A DNA stretch of 64,000 nucleotides from Fictibacillus phosphorivorans (GCF_023715845.1 NZ_JAMBOR010000001.1:1-64000), one strand, 5' to 3'. Shown: positions 1 through 9,959, counted from the stretch's first letter. Numbers and translations: made by a program. The notes: a model not told the origin generated them from the sequence alone.

Positions 1-46
1 CTAGAGTTACTTGGTGACGTCCTTCAGTAGTATGCTTAGATAACAT
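1..46 (-). CDS. possible 5' end of a minus-strand gene (partial)
   Basis: An ATG read on the minus strand from position 46 opens a frame to the window edge (15 codons, beginning MLSKHTTEGRH). A good ribosome site (GGGGAG on the minus strand, near 56-62) sits about 8 bases upstream. Nothing in so short a piece identifies the product. The alternative is that positions 1-30 are the last nine codons of a plus-strand gene ending in TAG at 28-30, which would explain the plus-oriented terminator at 127-162. The two readings cannot be separated from this window. Confidence 0.3.
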   Translation of the reverse strand, partial: MLSKHTTEGRHQVTL

Positions 47-95
47 GTATATTTCTCCCCTCAAACATTATCTACTTTAATTGTACAATAAAAAA

Positions 96-125
96 AGCTT
101 GTAGACATGACTTTGTCTACAAGCT
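96..125 (-). terminator. hairpin with minus-strand T-run
   Basis: A perfect 12-bp stem (96-107 with 114-125) and a 6-base loop. The A-run just to its left becomes a T-run on the minus strand, so it looks like a terminator for leftward transcription, although no minus-strand gene is visible to its right. Confidence 0.4.
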
Positions 126-126
126 G

Positions 127-162
127 AAACTCTTAAAGGAGCACTCCTTTAAGAGTTTTTTT
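127..162 (+). terminator. Rho-independent terminator upstream of ysoA
   Basis: A 14-bp stem (127-140 with 145-158), 4-base loop and T-run to 162. It would end rightward transcription entering from before the window. I see no clear promoter or reading frame between here and the next gene at 333. Confidence 0.65.
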
Positions 163-332
163 ATAGGTTGTGTTTTTCTCAGATGGATACCACTTTCCAA
201 TAAAAGTAAAAATATGTGATGAATCATGATTTTTATGTGATAAGCAACCAAAGGAACAATCAGCCTTATCTTGAGTTCCGAAGTTGAAACTGATATTCTT
301 TAGTCAAATCTAAACGGAAGCGGAGATTTGTG

Positions 333-1349
333 ATGACAAAAGACAAAGAAAACAAAAACAATATCATTCGGTTTCCAAATTTAACAGGACGGTTATTAGA
401 AAAGGGTATGGATTCTTTGAAGAATAAACAATATGAAGAGTCGTTGTCCTGTTTTGAACAACTGCTTCATACTGATCCGATGCATTCACAAGGTAACCTC
501 GGACTTGTCTTAAGTTTGGTTGAGTTAGGAAGGCTGCAAGAAGCGAAAACACGCTGTGATAGGATGCTTAAAGAGGGAATCGGCGAATATTATGATGTTC
601 TTCAAATTTATTTAAGCATACTTGTTCAATTATCCGAATACATAACAGTCGTTTCAGTGATCGAAGCTGTGTTAGAAGAACAAAAAATCCCAGCTGATAA
701 AGCAGAAACCTTCTATCAGCTCCTTCAATTCAGCAGAAAGGTCATCGAACAAGAAGGAGTCCCAGAAGTTAAGATTCATCCTGAAGAAACGGTACATAAA
801 GAGAATTCTAACTTAAGCGACTTAAAGGATATGTTGCAAAGTGAAAGGGCTGACTCGCAATGGATAGCCGTTCAACAGCTAAAGAAACTAGGACCTGATC
901 TTACGATACCCATATTCGAATCCTTCTTAGTAGATGAATCCAAACACCCTGCTGTAAAAAGTTTAATTCTTCAATATTTAAAAGAGAATGAAATCAATAA
1001 GATCGTTAAGGTTGAAAAGTATGGACAGGTTGAAGAAGTTTCTATCCAGGAATTAAGAGAGTGGAATGAGAATCCTTTTTATAAGGAAGTAAAAGCTTTA
1101 ATACAAGATGAGTTAGAACAAGAAAATCCATCTTTATTAGATATAGCATTGGCAGTTTGGAAGGACTATACGTTAGCACTCTATCCATTCGTTCCTAAGC
1201 CGGAAAATAAACTCTTATGGTTTGAAGCATCTGTGACTGCCGCTTCTATCTTATGTGGAATAGAAGATGATACGGAAAATGAAGACCCTGAATTAAAGAA
1301 TGCAGTAAAGCTTCTAGTGGAACTGGAAAGATTTTATTTGCAGACTTAA
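333..1349 (+). CDS. ysoA: TPR-repeat protein YsoA
   Basis: A soluble protein of 338 residues. Residues about 23-95 form tetratricopeptide-like helix pairs (the stretch with ESLSCFEQLL and GNLGLVLSLVELGRLQEA), a protein-binding scaffold. The C-terminal half is helical and acidic without a domain I recognise. ATG 333 is preferred over the adjacent GTG 330 because the GGAG at 322-325 is then 7 bases away. The position just before tig-clpX-lonB-lonA matches ysoA of Bacillus subtilis, whose function is not established as far as I know. A role with the chaperone and protease genes downstream is only suggested by position. tig has its own promoter in the gap that follows. Confidence 0.8.
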   Translation: MTKDKENKNNIIRFPNLTGRLLEKGMDSLKNKQYEESLSCFEQLLHTDPMHSQGNLGLVLSLVELGRLQEAKTRCDRMLKEGIGEYYDVLQIYLSILVQLSEYITVVSVIEAVLEEQKIPADKAETFYQLLQFSRKVIEQEGVPEVKIHPEETVHKENSNLSDLKDMLQSERADSQWIAVQQLKKLGPDLTIPIFESFLVDESKHPAVKSLILQYLKENEINKIVKVEKYGQVEEVSIQELREWNENPFYKEVKALIQDELEQENPSLLDIALAVWKDYTLALYPFVPKPENKLLWFEASVTAASILCGIEDDTENEDPELKNAVKLLVELERFYLQT

Positions 1350-1369
1350 TGAGAAAGTGATGGATTTTG

Positions 1370-1397
1370 TTGAAATACAATGTGTCTATGCTATAAT
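1370..1397 (+). promoter_or_regulatory. sigma-A promoter of tig
   Basis: TTGAAA (1370-1375), 16-base spacer, TATAAT (1392-1397), with a TG one base before the -10 (extended -10). This is 60 bases before the tig start and just after the ysoA stop. Confidence 0.8.
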
Positions 1398-1456
1398 GGA
1401 ATGGTTGTAATCTATATGATATTTATGGAAATACCGATGTTGGAGGGAATATATTA

Positions 1457-2749
1457 ATGAGTGCTAAATGGGAAAAGCTAGAAGGCAATCAAGGTGTCTT
1501 AACTGTTGAAGTTGAGGCTTCTGAAGTAGATACAGCGCTAGACCAAGCGTTTAAAAAAGTGGTTAAAAAGGTTAACGTTCCAGGTTTCCGTAAAGGGAAA
1601 ATGCCGCGTAAACTTTTTGAACAACGCTTTGGTGTAGAGTCTCTTTACCAAGATGCTCTAGACATTCTATTGCCAAAAGCATATGGCGATGCTGTTCAAG
1701 AAACAGGAATCGAGCCAGTAGATCGTCCTGAAGTGGACATCGAAAAAATGGAACAAGGAAGCAACCTTGTTTTCACTGCTAAAGTGATCGTTAAGCCAGA
1801 AGTTAAGCTTGGCGAATACAAAGGTCTTGAAGTTGAAAAGACTGAAACTGAAGTAACAGATGAAGATGTTCAAAACGAACTTACTCGTTTACAAGAACAA
1901 CAAGCTGAGCTAGTTGTTAAGGAAGATGGAGCTATCGAGAATGGCGACACAGTAAACATTGATTTCGAAGGATTTGTTGACGGAGAAGCTTTCGAAGGCG
2001 GAAAAGCTGAAAACTATTCATTAGAAATCGGATCTGGTTCATTCATTCCAGGCTTTGAAGAGCAACTTGTTGGTGAAAAAGCTGGAACTGAAAAGGAAGT
2101 AAACGTTACTTTCCCAGAAGAATACCATGCTGAAGAATTAGCAGGTAAGCCTGCAGTTTTCAAAGTGAAAATTCATGACATCAAAACAAAACAACTTCCA
2201 GAACTAAACGATGAGTTTGCACAAGAAGTTGAAGGCGATGCTGAAACGCTTGAAGACTTGAAAAAAGAACTTCGTACGAAGCTTGAAGAAAGCAAAAAGC
2301 AAGAAGCTGAAAACAAAACACGCGAAACAGTGATTGAGAAGGCTTCTGAAAATGCTGAAATGGAAATTCCTGAAGCTATGGTTAACACTGAGTTAGACCG
2401 TATGGTTCAAGAGTTCGGTCAACGTCTTCAAATGCAAGGTATGAACCTTGACCTTTACTACCAGTTCTCTGGAACAAGTGAAGAAGCACTTCGTGAGCAA
2501 ATGAAAGAAGACGCTCAGAAGCGTGTTCGTACAAACCTAGTACTTGAAGCGATCGTTGAAGCGGAAAACATTGAAGTTTCTGAAGAGGAAATCGATGCAG
2601 AGCTTAGCAAGATGGCTGAAATGTACCAGATGGAAGTTGAACAAATCAAGCAAATGCTTGCTATGCAAGGTGGAAACGATGCAGTTGCAGCTGACTTAAA
2701 AGTTCGCAAAGCGATCGACTTCCTTGTTGAAAACAGCAAAACGGCTTAA
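1457..2749 (+). CDS. tig: trigger factor
   Basis: The ribosome-bound chaperone that meets nascent chains at the exit tunnel. Its 430 residues are the usual family length. Three parts are visible: an N-terminal ribosome-binding domain with the signature GFRKGK at residues 43-48; an FKBP-type peptidyl-prolyl isomerase domain from about residue 160 to 245 ([20 protein letters not shown]); and a long helical C-terminal chaperone domain ending in a Met/Gln-rich segment. A GGAGGG ribosome site precedes ATG 1457. It is probably monocistronic, with its own extended -10 promoter upstream and a hairpin terminator downstream. It lies beside clpX and the two lon genes, so folding and degradation genes sit together as in B. 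subtilis. Confidence 0.97.
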   Translation: MSAKWEKLEGNQGVLTVEVEASEVDTALDQAFKKVVKKVNVPGFRKGKMPRKLFEQRFGVESLYQDALDILLPKAYGDAVQETGIEPVDRPEVDIEKMEQGSNLVFTAKVIVKPEVKLGEYKGLEVEKTETEVTDEDVQNELTRLQEQQAELVVKEDGAIENGDTVNIDFEGFVDGEAFEGGKAENYSLEIGSGSFIPGFEEQLVGEKAGTEKEVNVTFPEEYHAEELAGKPAVFKVKIHDIKTKQLPELNDEFAQEVEGDAETLEDLKKELRTKLEESKKQEAENKTRETVIEKASENAEMEIPEAMVNTELDRMVQEFGQRLQMQGMNLDLYYQFSGTSEEALREQMKEDAQKRVRTNLVLEAIVEAENIEVSEEEIDAELSKMAEMYQMEVEQIKQMLAMQGGNDAVAADLKVRKAIDFLVENSKTA

Positions 2750-2770
2750 TTAAATTCAATATGCAAGAGT

Positions 2771-2806
2771 AAAACAAGGCGCGATCCTACTATCGTGCCT
2801 TGTTTT
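2771..2806 (+). terminator. tig terminator
   Basis: A 15-bp stem (2771-2785 with 2792-2806, including one G-T pair) and a 6-base loop. The 3' arm ends in TTTT. The gap between tig and clpX (2750-3060) otherwise holds only the clpX promoter region. Confidence 0.75.
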
Positions 2807-2928
2807 GCCATACATAATATTATTTAACCTGCTATTTGAAAAATAGGTTTTAAAACACGCAGGAATGTTCATACTTATATAGAGCCATACCATACATATT
2901 GAATAAGGGTTTTTATTTCCGTTTTATA

Positions 2929-2956
2929 TTGGAAGTGTGATACAATCCATTATAAT
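2929..2956 (+). promoter_or_regulatory. probable sigma-A promoter of clpX
   Basis: TTGGAA (2929-2934), 16-base spacer, perfect TATAAT (2951-2956), about 105 bases before the clpX start. I saw no CtsR-type tandem heptads next to it. Confidence 0.55.
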
Positions 2957-3060
2957 CAACGGAATGCTTAAGCAATTAGAAATTAATATAGACCTGTACT
3001 ATAGAAGTTGCAAGAGAAGTAAAGCGTTTCATCCATATTATCGTTTTAGGGGTGATATCA

Positions 3061-4335
3061 TTGTTTAAATTTAATGATGAAAAAGGGCAATTAAAATGTT
3101 CTTTCTGTGGGAAAACACAAGATCAAGTTAGAAAACTGGTTGCTGGACCAGGTGTATATATTTGTGATGAATGTATCGAGCTTTGTACCGAAATCGTAGA
3201 AGAGGAATTAGGTACAGAAGAGGATGTAGAACTAAAAGAAGTTCCAAAACCAGTAGAAATCCGTAAGATTCTTGATGAATATGTAATTGGACAGGACCAA
3301 GCAAAGAAATCGCTTTCTGTAGCCGTTTACAACCATTATAAGAGAATCAATTCTTCTCAAAAATCCGATGATGTTGAACTGGCAAAGAGTAACATCGCTA
3401 TGATCGGACCGACAGGAAGCGGTAAGACGCTTCTTGCACAGACTTTGGCGAGAATTCTAAACGTACCTTTTGCTATTGCTGATGCTACATCTTTAACAGA
3501 AGCGGGTTATGTAGGTGAGGACGTAGAAAACATCCTTCTTAAATTAATTCAGTCTGCTGATTACGATGTTGAAAAAGCGGAAAAAGGAATCATTTATATT
3601 GATGAGATTGATAAGATTGCACGTAAATCAGAAAATCCGTCCATTACACGTGATGTATCTGGAGAAGGTGTTCAGCAAGCCCTTCTTAAAATTCTAGAAG
3701 GTACTGTTGCGAGTGTCCCTCCACAAGGTGGAAGAAAACATCCGCATCAGGAGTTCATCCAAATTGATACGACGAATATCTTATTCATCTGTGGTGGAGC
3801 GTTCGACGGAATCGAGCAAATTATCAAGCGCCGTTTAGGTAAAAAAGTCATTGGCTTTAGTTCAGAATCAAAACAAGCAGATTTAAAAGCAGGAGAATAT
3901 TTATCAAAAGTCCTTCCTGAAGACTTGCTTCGTTTTGGTTTAATTCCAGAGTTTATCGGGCGTTTACCAGTAATTTCTAACCTGAATCCGTTGGATGAAG
4001 ATGCATTGATCGAGATCTTGACAAAGCCTAAGAATGCATTGGTAAAACAATACAAAAAGCTTTTAGATATCGATGGAGTAGAGCTTGAGTTCACAGATGA
4101 TGCGCTTCGTGAGATTGCTACTCAAGCGATTGAACGTAAGACGGGTGCACGTGGACTTCGTTCGATCATCGAAGGTGTCATGCTGGACGTAATGTTTGAG
4201 CTGCCTTCTCGAGAAGATGTTGTAAAATGTATTGTTACAAAAGAAACGATTTCGGATAAAGTACCGCCAACTTTAGAACTTGAAGATGGTACGGTTATCG
4301 AACAATCAAAAGAAACTCCTAAAGAGAGTGCTTAA
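3061..4335 (+). CDS. clpX: ATP-dependent Clp protease unfoldase ClpX
   Basis: The AAA+ unfoldase that recognises tagged substrates and feeds them to ClpP. The TTG at 3061 is chosen because it gives the family N-terminus [13 protein letters not shown] and has AGGGGTGAT just upstream; the GTG at 3052 would lie inside that ribosome site. Length is then 424 residues. An N-terminal zinc-binding domain has C13, C16, C35 and C38. The AAA+ module has Walker A GPTGSGKT near residue 117, Walker [10 protein letters not shown], the pore loop GYVGED, sensor-2 (TGARGLR) and an IGF-type ClpP-docking loop (VIGFSSE). All key residues are present. It is transcribed alone: promoter at 2929-2956, terminator at 4337-4388. 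Confidence 0.97.
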   Translation: MFKFNDEKGQLKCSFCGKTQDQVRKLVAGPGVYICDECIELCTEIVEEELGTEEDVELKEVPKPVEIRKILDEYVIGQDQAKKSLSVAVYNHYKRINSSQKSDDVELAKSNIAMIGPTGSGKTLLAQTLARILNVPFAIADATSLTEAGYVGEDVENILLKLIQSADYDVEKAEKGIIYIDEIDKIARKSENPSITRDVSGEGVQQALLKILEGTVASVPPQGGRKHPHQEFIQIDTTNILFICGGAFDGIEQIIKRRLGKKVIGFSSESKQADLKAGEYLSKVLPEDLLRFGLIPEFIGRLPVISNLNPLDEDALIEILTKPKNALVKQYKKLLDIDGVELEFTDDALREIATQAIERKTGARGLRSIIEGVMLDVMFELPSREDVVKCIVTKETISDKVPPTLELEDGTVIEQSKETPKESA

Positions 4336-4336
4336 T

Positions 4337-4388
4337 AAAAACTGGCTCATTAGCTGTTGTTCTCAATAGTTGATGGGTCAGTTTTTTT
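4337..4388 (+). terminator. clpX terminator
   Basis: A stem of at least 10 bp (4341-4350 with 4373-4382) with two wobble pairs, then a run of seven T. Confidence 0.75.
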
Positions 4389-4460
4389 ACGTATTTCCAT
4401 TATTGAATTCATTTTCTTTCTTCTCGATTTCAATGGTTCTCCATAAAAAATCGTATTACC

Positions 4461-4490
4461 GTTTAGGTCCTTATATCCTCGGAGATACTA
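4461..4490 (+). promoter_or_regulatory. candidate sigma-F promoter of lonB
   Basis: GGAGATACTA at 4481-4490 fits the published sigma-F -10 pattern GGHRAHAHTR at every position. With the usual 15-base spacer the -35 is GTTTA (4461-4465), one mismatch from GYATA. lonB of B. subtilis is a forespore sigma-F gene, so the match is expected. Confidence 0.6.
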
Positions 4491-4524
4491 TGGTTATCAC
4501 TACATATGTATCGGGAGGAAAACG

Positions 4525-6192
4525 ATGAACTGGACAGGGATAGCGTTAATCATTCAATTATTTTTTGGGATTATAATCGGTCTGTATTTTTGGAACTTAC
4601 TGAGAAACCAGCGGTCTCAAAAAGTAAGCGTGGATAAAGAATCAAGAAAAGAAATGGAACAGTTAAGAAGAATGAGGTCTATTACACTCTCTGAACCATT
4701 ATCAGAACGAGTGCGCCCAGGCAAATTTGAAGATATTATTGGTCAAGAAGACGGAATTAAAGCGTTAAAGGCAGCATTGTGCGGACCTAATCCACAACAT
4801 GTCATCGTATATGGACCGCCAGGAGTTGGTAAAACGGCAGCGGCCAGATTGGTTCTTGAAGAAGCGAAAAGAAATAAAACTTCACCATTTCGTCCATCAG
4901 CCGTATTTGTTGAATTGGACGCAACAACAGCACGTTTTGATGAACGCGGTATCGCTGATCCGCTGATCGGTTCCGTTCATGATCCCATTTACCAAGGAGC
5001 TGGTGCGATGGGACAAGCAGGTATCCCTCAACCTAAGCAGGGTGCTGTTACAAACGCGCATGGGGGAGTTCTTTTCATTGACGAAATAGGTGAGCTGCAT
5101 CCTATTCAAATGAACAAGCTTTTAAAAGTATTAGAAGACCGCAAAGTATATCTGGAAAGTGCTTATTATTCAGAAGAAAATCCGAACATCCCTCATCATA
5201 TTCACGATATTTTTCAAAATGGACTTCCTGCGGATTTCCGAATGATCGGGGCTACTACTCGTATGCCGGATGAGATTCCTCCTGCCATCCGTTCAAGGTG
5301 TCTTGAAGTGTTCTTTAGGGAGCTTCAACCGGCTGAAATTGAGCAGATTGCTAAACGTGCTGCAGATAAAATCCAGCTTGGTATCGATGAGGAATCACTA
5401 AAATATATGGCTCAATACGCTAAAAACGGACGTGAGGCAGTAAATATGGTTCAAATTGCGGCTGGATTAGCGATTACAGAAGATCGAAAGAGTATTACAA
5501 AAGGCGATGTAGAATGGGTTACTCATTCAAGCAGAATGGCTCCAAGACCGGAGAGAAAAATCGGCAGCAAACCGAAGATCGGTTTAGTGAACGGGCTAGC
5601 AGTTTACGGACCGACAAGCGGAGCGCTCCTAGAGATCGAAACAACCGTGCTTCCAGCCAAAAAGCAAGGATCGATTACGATTACCGGAATTGCTGAAGAG
5701 GAGAGTATCGGCAATCAGTCAAAATCGATTCGCAGAAAAAGTATGGCTAAAGGGTCAGTAGAGAATGTGATTACTGTACTTCGATTCATGGGTGTTGATG
5801 CCTCTATGTACGATATTCATGTGAATTTCCCTGGAGGCGGCCCAGTAGATGGTCCATCAGCAGGTATAGCGATTGCATCCTCTATCTATTCTGCGATCCA
5901 TAAAATACGTGTTGATCATGAAGTAGCTATGACAGGTGAAATAAGTATTCATGGTAAAGTAAAGCCTGTTGGCGGAGTAATGGCGAAAATATTAGCGGCC
6001 AAGGATGCTGGAGCTAAACGGGTACTGATTCCGTTTGAGAACAACCAGAAGATATTTGAGAGCATCGAAGGTATCGAGATTATACCAGTAAAAAAACTCT
6101 CTGAAGTATTTGAATATGTATTTTTAGATGACAGTTCTGAAGATTCAATTCCTGCTTCGGCGGCTTTAAATTCCCCTCCTTCTTCAGTATAA
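4525..6192 (+). CDS. lonB: forespore Lon-type protease LonB
   Basis: A membrane-anchored ATP-dependent serine protease of 555 residues, with the LonB layout: no Lon N-domain, one N-terminal membrane segment (about residues 5-24), an AAA+ domain with Walker A GPPGVGKT and Walker B GGVLFIDEIGEL, and a C-terminal Lon protease domain. The catalytic Ser is in GPSAGIAIA and the catalytic Lys in the segment KPVGGVMAKILAAKDAG. The AAA+ domain carries an insertion (about 120-165) as in the family. A GGGAGGAAAACG ribosome site precedes ATG 4525. It is probably made in the forespore from the sigma-F-type promoter at 4461-4490. It neighbours lonA, the vegetative stress Lon. The last codons lie inside a terminator-like hairpin. 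Confidence 0.95.
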   Translation: MNWTGIALIIQLFFGIIIGLYFWNLLRNQRSQKVSVDKESRKEMEQLRRMRSITLSEPLSERVRPGKFEDIIGQEDGIKALKAALCGPNPQHVIVYGPPGVGKTAAARLVLEEAKRNKTSPFRPSAVFVELDATTARFDERGIADPLIGSVHDPIYQGAGAMGQAGIPQPKQGAVTNAHGGVLFIDEIGELHPIQMNKLLKVLEDRKVYLESAYYSEENPNIPHHIHDIFQNGLPADFRMIGATTRMPDEIPPAIRSRCLEVFFRELQPAEIEQIAKRAADKIQLGIDEESLKYMAQYAKNGREAVNMVQIAAGLAITEDRKSITKGDVEWVTHSSRMAPRPERKIGSKPKIGLVNGLAVYGPTSGALLEIETTVLPAKKQGSITITGIAEEESIGNQSKSIRRKSMAKGSVENVITVLRFMGVDASMYDIHVNFPGGGPVDGPSAGIAIASSIYSAIHKIRVDHEVAMTGEISIHGKVKPVGGVMAKILAAKDAGAKRVLIPFENNQKIFESIEGIEIIPVKKLSEVFEYVFLDDSSEDSIPASAALNSPPSSV

Positions 6193-6216
6193 GGAGAAGA
6201 AGGGGATTCTTTTTTG
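6169..6216 (+). terminator. lonB terminator overlapping the stop codon
   Basis: The C-rich and G-rich arms flank the lonB stop codon (6190-6192) and pair imperfectly with small bulges, followed by a run of six T. The stop codon is in the loop region, so coding and termination signals share sequence. Confidence 0.6.
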
Positions 6217-6333
6217 TTTAATAAACGTGTTTCGGATACCAAACATTAGACAAAGTTAAGCATTATCGGTAGAATTGTACAAAGACTATGCATATTAATA
6301 ATGATTACACAGCAGTTTTCGGAGGTGTTTTTA

Positions 6334-8652
6334 ATGGGGGAAAAAAGAGTTCTTCCGCTCCTCCCTCTACGCGGATTGTTGGTCTATCCGACAATGGTGC
6401 TTCATTTGGATGTTGGAAGAGAAAAATCGATTCAAGCTCTTGAGAAAGTAATGCTTGATGATCAAATGATTTTTCTATCAACTCAAAAGGAAGTTTCTAT
6501 CGAAGATCCAGCTGAAGAGGAAATTTACAATATTGGGACTTTATCAAAAGTCAATCAAATGCTTAAATTACCAAACGGTACGATAAGAGTATTGGTAGAA
6601 GGTATTCAACGTGGAAAAATCACTTCTTTTATGGACGAAAAAACACATGTTGAAGTAGAGATAGAGCTGACAGAAGAAGTTGTTGAGAAAGAAGCAGAAA
6701 CAGAAGCGTTGATGCGAGCGGTGTTAACGCAGTTTGAACAATACATAAACCTCTCTAAAAAAGTAACTCCTGAAACCCTGGCATCTGTACAAGATATAAC
6801 AGAACCAGGAAGGCTTGCAGACGTGATTTCCTCACATCTTTCCTTAAAGATTAAAGAAAAACAAAAGATTTTAGAAATCTTTAATGTGAAGGAAAGATTG
6901 GAACATTTACTGGCTATTTTAAACAATGAAAAAGAAGTGCTAGGACTCGAGAAGAAAATTGGCCAACGCGTTAAAAAGGCGATGGAAAAAACGCAAAAAG
7001 AATATTATTTGCGTGAACAGATGAAGGCCATTCAGAAAGAACTTGGGGACAAAGAAGGCAAGATGGGTGAAGTTACTTCGTTGAAGGAACGGATCGAAGC
7101 ATCTGATATGCCTGAAAATGTTATGGAGATCGCAAAGAAAGAATTGGACCGATATGAAAAAATGCCTAATTCTTCTGCGGAAAGTTCAGTGATCCGAACC
7201 TATATAGAGTGGCTCGTTAACCTGCCTTGGAAACAAGAAACGGTTGATAATCTGGATATTACTCATGCAGAAACCGTCTTGAACGAAGACCATTATGGCC
7301 TTGAAAAAGTGAAGGATCGTGTTCTGGAGTATTTAGCTGTCCAAAAATTGACGAATTCATTAAAAGGTCCTATTTTGTGCCTTGTTGGACCGCCAGGAGT
7401 CGGTAAAACCTCATTAGCGCGTTCGATTGCACGTGCCATCGGTCGTAACTTTGTCAGAATCTCTTTAGGTGGTATAAGGGATGAAGCAGAGATCCGCGGG
7501 CATCGCAGAACGTATGTAGGAGCTATGCCAGGCAGATTGATTCAAGGAATGAAGAAGGCCGGAACAGTAAATCCTGTATTCTTGCTCGATGAGATCGATA
7601 AGATGTCGAGTGATTTTAGAGGGGATCCATCTTCAGCGATGCTTGAAGTATTAGATCCCGAGCAGAACAGTACGTTCAGCGATCATTACATCGAAGAGTC
7701 TTATGATCTATCTAAAGTGATGTTCGTGACGACTGCAAACTCACTCTCTACCATTCCTGGACCGCTCTTAGACAGAATGGAAGTTATTTCGATTGCGGGA
7801 TATACAGAAGTGGAAAAGCTTCATATCTCAAAAAATCACCTGATTCCTAAACAGTTAAAAGAGCATGGCCTTAAGAAGAGTCAGATTCAGTTCAAGGATG
7901 ATTGTATATTAAAACTCGTACGCAACTACACACGTGAAGCAGGAGTTCGTAATCTGGAACGTCAGATTGCTGGTCTATGCAGAAAGGCTGCGAAGCAGAT
8001 TGTATCTACTGAAAAGAAAAAGGTGATCTTTTCTGGAAAGAATATAGAAGATTACCTTGGAAAACCGCGTTTCCGATTTGGTCAAGCTGAACTAGAAGAT
8101 CAGATTGGAGCAGCTACTGGGTTAGCGTATACGACGGCAGGCGGAGATACACTGTCTATTGAAGTTGCCCTGTCACCAGGAAAAGGTAAGCTGATTCTAA
8201 CGGGTAAGCTTGGGGATGTTATGAAAGAGTCTGCACAAGCAGCATTGAGTTATGTACGTACAAAAGTAGAAGAACTGGGGATTGCTCCAGACTTTTACGA
8301 AAAAACAGATATTCATATTCACGTCCCAGAAGGTGCCACACCTAAAGACGGACCTTCTGCTGGGATTACCATTGCCACTGCACTGGTGTCTGCCCTTACG
8401 AAGAGACCAGTGAGACGTGATGTTGGTATGACAGGTGAGATTACGCTTAGAGGGCGTGTTCTGCCAATTGGCGGATTGAAAGAAAAATCTTTAAGCGCAC
8501 ATCGAGCGGGAATAAAAACGATCATTCTTCCTAAAGAGAATGAAAAGGATATTGAAGAAATTCCGGAGACTGTAAAAGAAGGTCTTTCCTTTATCCTCGT
8601 TTCTCACTTGGATGAAGTCTTAAAAGTAGCATTAGCAGGTGATGAAAAGTGA
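6334..8652 (+). CDS. lonA: ATP-dependent protease La
   Basis: The general cytosolic AAA+ serine protease that removes damaged and regulatory proteins. ATG 6334 is used (GGAGG 8 bases upstream; product starts [14 protein letters not shown]); an earlier in-frame ATG at 6301 has no ribosome site. Length is 772 residues, about that of B. subtilis LonA. The layout is a Lon N-domain (1-200), coiled helices, Walker [10 protein letters not shown] near residue 350, Walker [11 protein letters not shown], and a C-terminal protease domain with the catalytic Ser in [11 protein letters not shown] and Lys in [10 protein letters not shown]. The stop TGA overlaps the ysxC start in GTGA, so the two are translationally coupled. 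Confidence 0.97.
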   Translation: MGEKRVLPLLPLRGLLVYPTMVLHLDVGREKSIQALEKVMLDDQMIFLSTQKEVSIEDPAEEEIYNIGTLSKVNQMLKLPNGTIRVLVEGIQRGKITSFMDEKTHVEVEIELTEEVVEKEAETEALMRAVLTQFEQYINLSKKVTPETLASVQDITEPGRLADVISSHLSLKIKEKQKILEIFNVKERLEHLLAILNNEKEVLGLEKKIGQRVKKAMEKTQKEYYLREQMKAIQKELGDKEGKMGEVTSLKERIEASDMPENVMEIAKKELDRYEKMPNSSAESSVIRTYIEWLVNLPWKQETVDNLDITHAETVLNEDHYGLEKVKDRVLEYLAVQKLTNSLKGPILCLVGPPGVGKTSLARSIARAIGRNFVRISLGGIRDEAEIRGHRRTYVGAMPGRLIQGMKKAGTVNPVFLLDEIDKMSSDFRGDPSSAMLEVLDPEQNSTFSDHYIEESYDLSKVMFVTTANSLSTIPGPLLDRMEVISIAGYTEVEKLHISKNHLIPKQLKEHGLKKSQIQFKDDCILKLVRNYTREAGVRNLERQIAGLCRKAAKQIVSTEKKKVIFSGKNIEDYLGKPRFRFGQAELEDQIGAATGLAYTTAGGDTLSIEVALSPGKGKLILTGKLGDVMKESAQAALSYVRTKVEELGIAPDFYEKTDIHIHVPEGATPKDGPSAGITIATALVSALTKRPVRRDVGMTGEITLRGRVLPIGGLKEKSLSAHRAGIKTIILPKENEKDIEEIPETVKEGLSFILVSHLDEVLKVALAGDEK

Positions 8653-9236
8653 AAGTTAATACAGCAGAAATAGTCATTTCAGCGGTAGGTCCTAAACAAT
8701 ATCCGGAAGGCAACCTTCCTGAAATTGCATTGGCTGGCCGTTCAAACGTAGGGAAATCTTCCTTTATCAATAAAATGATCCATCGTAAAAATTTAGCGCG
8801 TACATCTTCGAAACCTGGGAAAACGCAAACTCTGAATTTTTATATATTAAATGACAGTTTTTATTTTGTAGACGTGCCGGGCTACGGATTCGCAAAAGTG
8901 TCTAAGACTGAAAGAGAAGCTTGGGGCAAGATGATCGAACAATATCTTGTTGAGAGAGAGCAACTGAAAGCCGTTGTTCAGCTTGTCGACCTTAGACATC
9001 CTCCTTCAAAGGATGATTGTTTGATGTACGACTGGCTAAAATATCACGAACTTCCAGTTATCGTTGTGGCTACAAAGAGTGATAAGATTCCAAAGGGAAA
9101 ATGGGATAAGCACAAAAAGATAGTCAAAGAGACACTTAACATGGATCCATCTGATAAGATTGTCCTCTTCTCTTCAGAAACCGGACAAGGAAAAGACGAA
9201 GCTTGGGGAATCCTAACTTCTTATCTAACAAAATAA
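8649..9236 (+). CDS. ysxC: ribosome biogenesis GTP-binding protein YsxC/EngB
   Basis: A small essential GTPase of 195 residues that helps assemble the large ribosomal subunit. All G motifs are present: G1 GRSNVGKSS, the switch I Thr in KPGKTQT, G3 [11 protein letters not shown]4 TKSDK and a G5 SS pair. The GTG start at 8649 overlaps the lonA stop by four bases, and the ribosome site lies inside lonA. Pairing with lonA is conserved in Bacillus. Downstream is a dispersed repeat element and then the bidirectional terminator at 9448-9488, which probably ends this operon. Confidence 0.96.
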   Translation: MKVNTAEIVISAVGPKQYPEGNLPEIALAGRSNVGKSSFINKMIHRKNLARTSSKPGKTQTLNFYILNDSFYFVDVPGYGFAKVSKTEREAWGKMIEQYLVEREQLKAVVQLVDLRHPPSKDDCLMYDWLKYHELPVIVVATKSDKIPKGKWDKHKKIVKETLNMDPSDKIVLFSSETGQGKDEAWGILTSYLTK

Positions 9237-9262
9237 AAGAAGTTTTTTGATGCTTTGTAGTC

Positions 9263-9394
9263 TTGAAAGTGGTTAATTTCCGTTGCCGGACTCGCTTTTC
9301 GCAGGGTGCGCGGGGAGCCCGTTTGTCGCTTTGCGACATTAAACGGTCTCACCTGTCCCACTCATCCTGCAGGAGTCTCGCCCTTCCACTTCAA
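9263..9394. repeat. dispersed intergenic repeat element, copy 1
   Basis: About 132 bp bounded by imperfect inverted ends: TTGAAAGTGG at 9263-9272 and its near-complement CCACTTCAA at 9386-9394. Inside are the words GTCTCACCTGTCCC and CCTGCAGGAGTCTCGCCCTT and a short hairpin around GTCGCTTTGCGAC. I recognise this as the style of a non-coding element scattered between genes in Bacillaceae. A second, diverged copy is at 28166-28343 and a possible remnant at 21013-21031. Reading frames through it are not credible genes. Confidence 0.65.
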
Positions 9395-9447
9395 TTAACT
9401 AATCACAGAAGCATTTCCTTTTTAAGCTACAATCTATTAAGAAACCA

Positions 9448-9488
9448 AAATAAAGCAGTGTCCTCCGAAGAGGTACACTGCTTTATTT
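9448..9488. terminator. bidirectional terminator between ysxC and the minus-strand gene
   Basis: A perfect 14-bp stem (9448-9461 with 9475-9488), T-rich on the plus strand after the stem and A-rich before it. The stop codon of the minus-strand gene (9483-9485) is inside the 3' arm. Confidence 0.8.
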
Positions 9489-9959
9489 TTTCTTGAAAAA
9501 TATGAAATAAGCGCCTAAGACCATAAGTATAATCGGCCAGAAATTTTTTGCTTCTGCAAATATATTCTCTACAGAAGGGGTATTCTGGTTAAAAAAGATT
9601 AACCAAAGGGATAGTCCTGTTAATAATAGTCCGGGTAAGAGGCCGTCTTTCCCTTTTTTATATTGAATTAAGAATGCGATCCCTGTAAGTAAAGTGATCA
9701 TCTGTAATGGCTCCGGCCAGGAAGGAATTTTTCCCAAAGCATGGAAATGGATACCTAGGCCTGTCAGGAAAACACCTGAAAATAAATGTGAGGCGTCTTT
9801 TCCTGATCCGGCTTGCATTAGAAGTGCAAGTCCGATAATTAGGATCAAGGTTGGCCAGGTAAGATAGGGCTGAATGATCTCAATGTTCATCTGCATGGCA
9901 AAGAAGAATAATCCGATTCCGATCAATATAAATCCGCTAAATTTACTCTGTTGTTTCAT
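9483..9959 (-). CDS. small integral membrane protein, LiaF/DUF5668-like
   Basis: 158 residues, almost entirely membrane segments: about six hydrophobic stretches separated by short basic loops (QYKKGKDG, and FFKKK at the C-terminus). The repeated pattern of glycine-rich helix pairs (GFILIGIGLFFFAMQ; LILIIGLALLMQ) resembles the LiaI/LiaF-type transmembrane domain (DUF5668), a resemblance by eye only. No catalytic residues are visible. The start codon has a strong GGAGGACTT site on the minus strand. It is transcribed away from hemA and towards ysxC, ending in the shared terminator. Function is unknown. Confidence 0.7.
   Translation of the reverse strand: MKQQSKFSGFILIGIGLFFFAMQMNIEIIQPYLTWPTLILIIGLALLMQAGSGKDASHLFSGVFLTGLGIHFHALGKIPSWPEPLQMITLLTGIAFLIQYKKGKDGLLPGLLLTGLSLWLIFFNQNTPSVENIFAEAKNFWPIILMVLGAYFIFFKKK

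Noticed and set aside
3747-4094. 115-codon antisense frame in clpX
   Set aside because: Shadow of a well-conserved gene, no start signal.
6246-6300. lonA promoter candidates (TTAGAC / TAGAAT; TTGTAC / TAATAA)
   Set aside because: Neither pair has acceptable sequence and spacing together, so no promoter is listed.
9263-9496. 77-codon plus-strand reading frame after ysxC
   Set aside because: It runs through the dispersed repeat element and the terminator, has no ribosome site, and its composition is unlike its neighbours.
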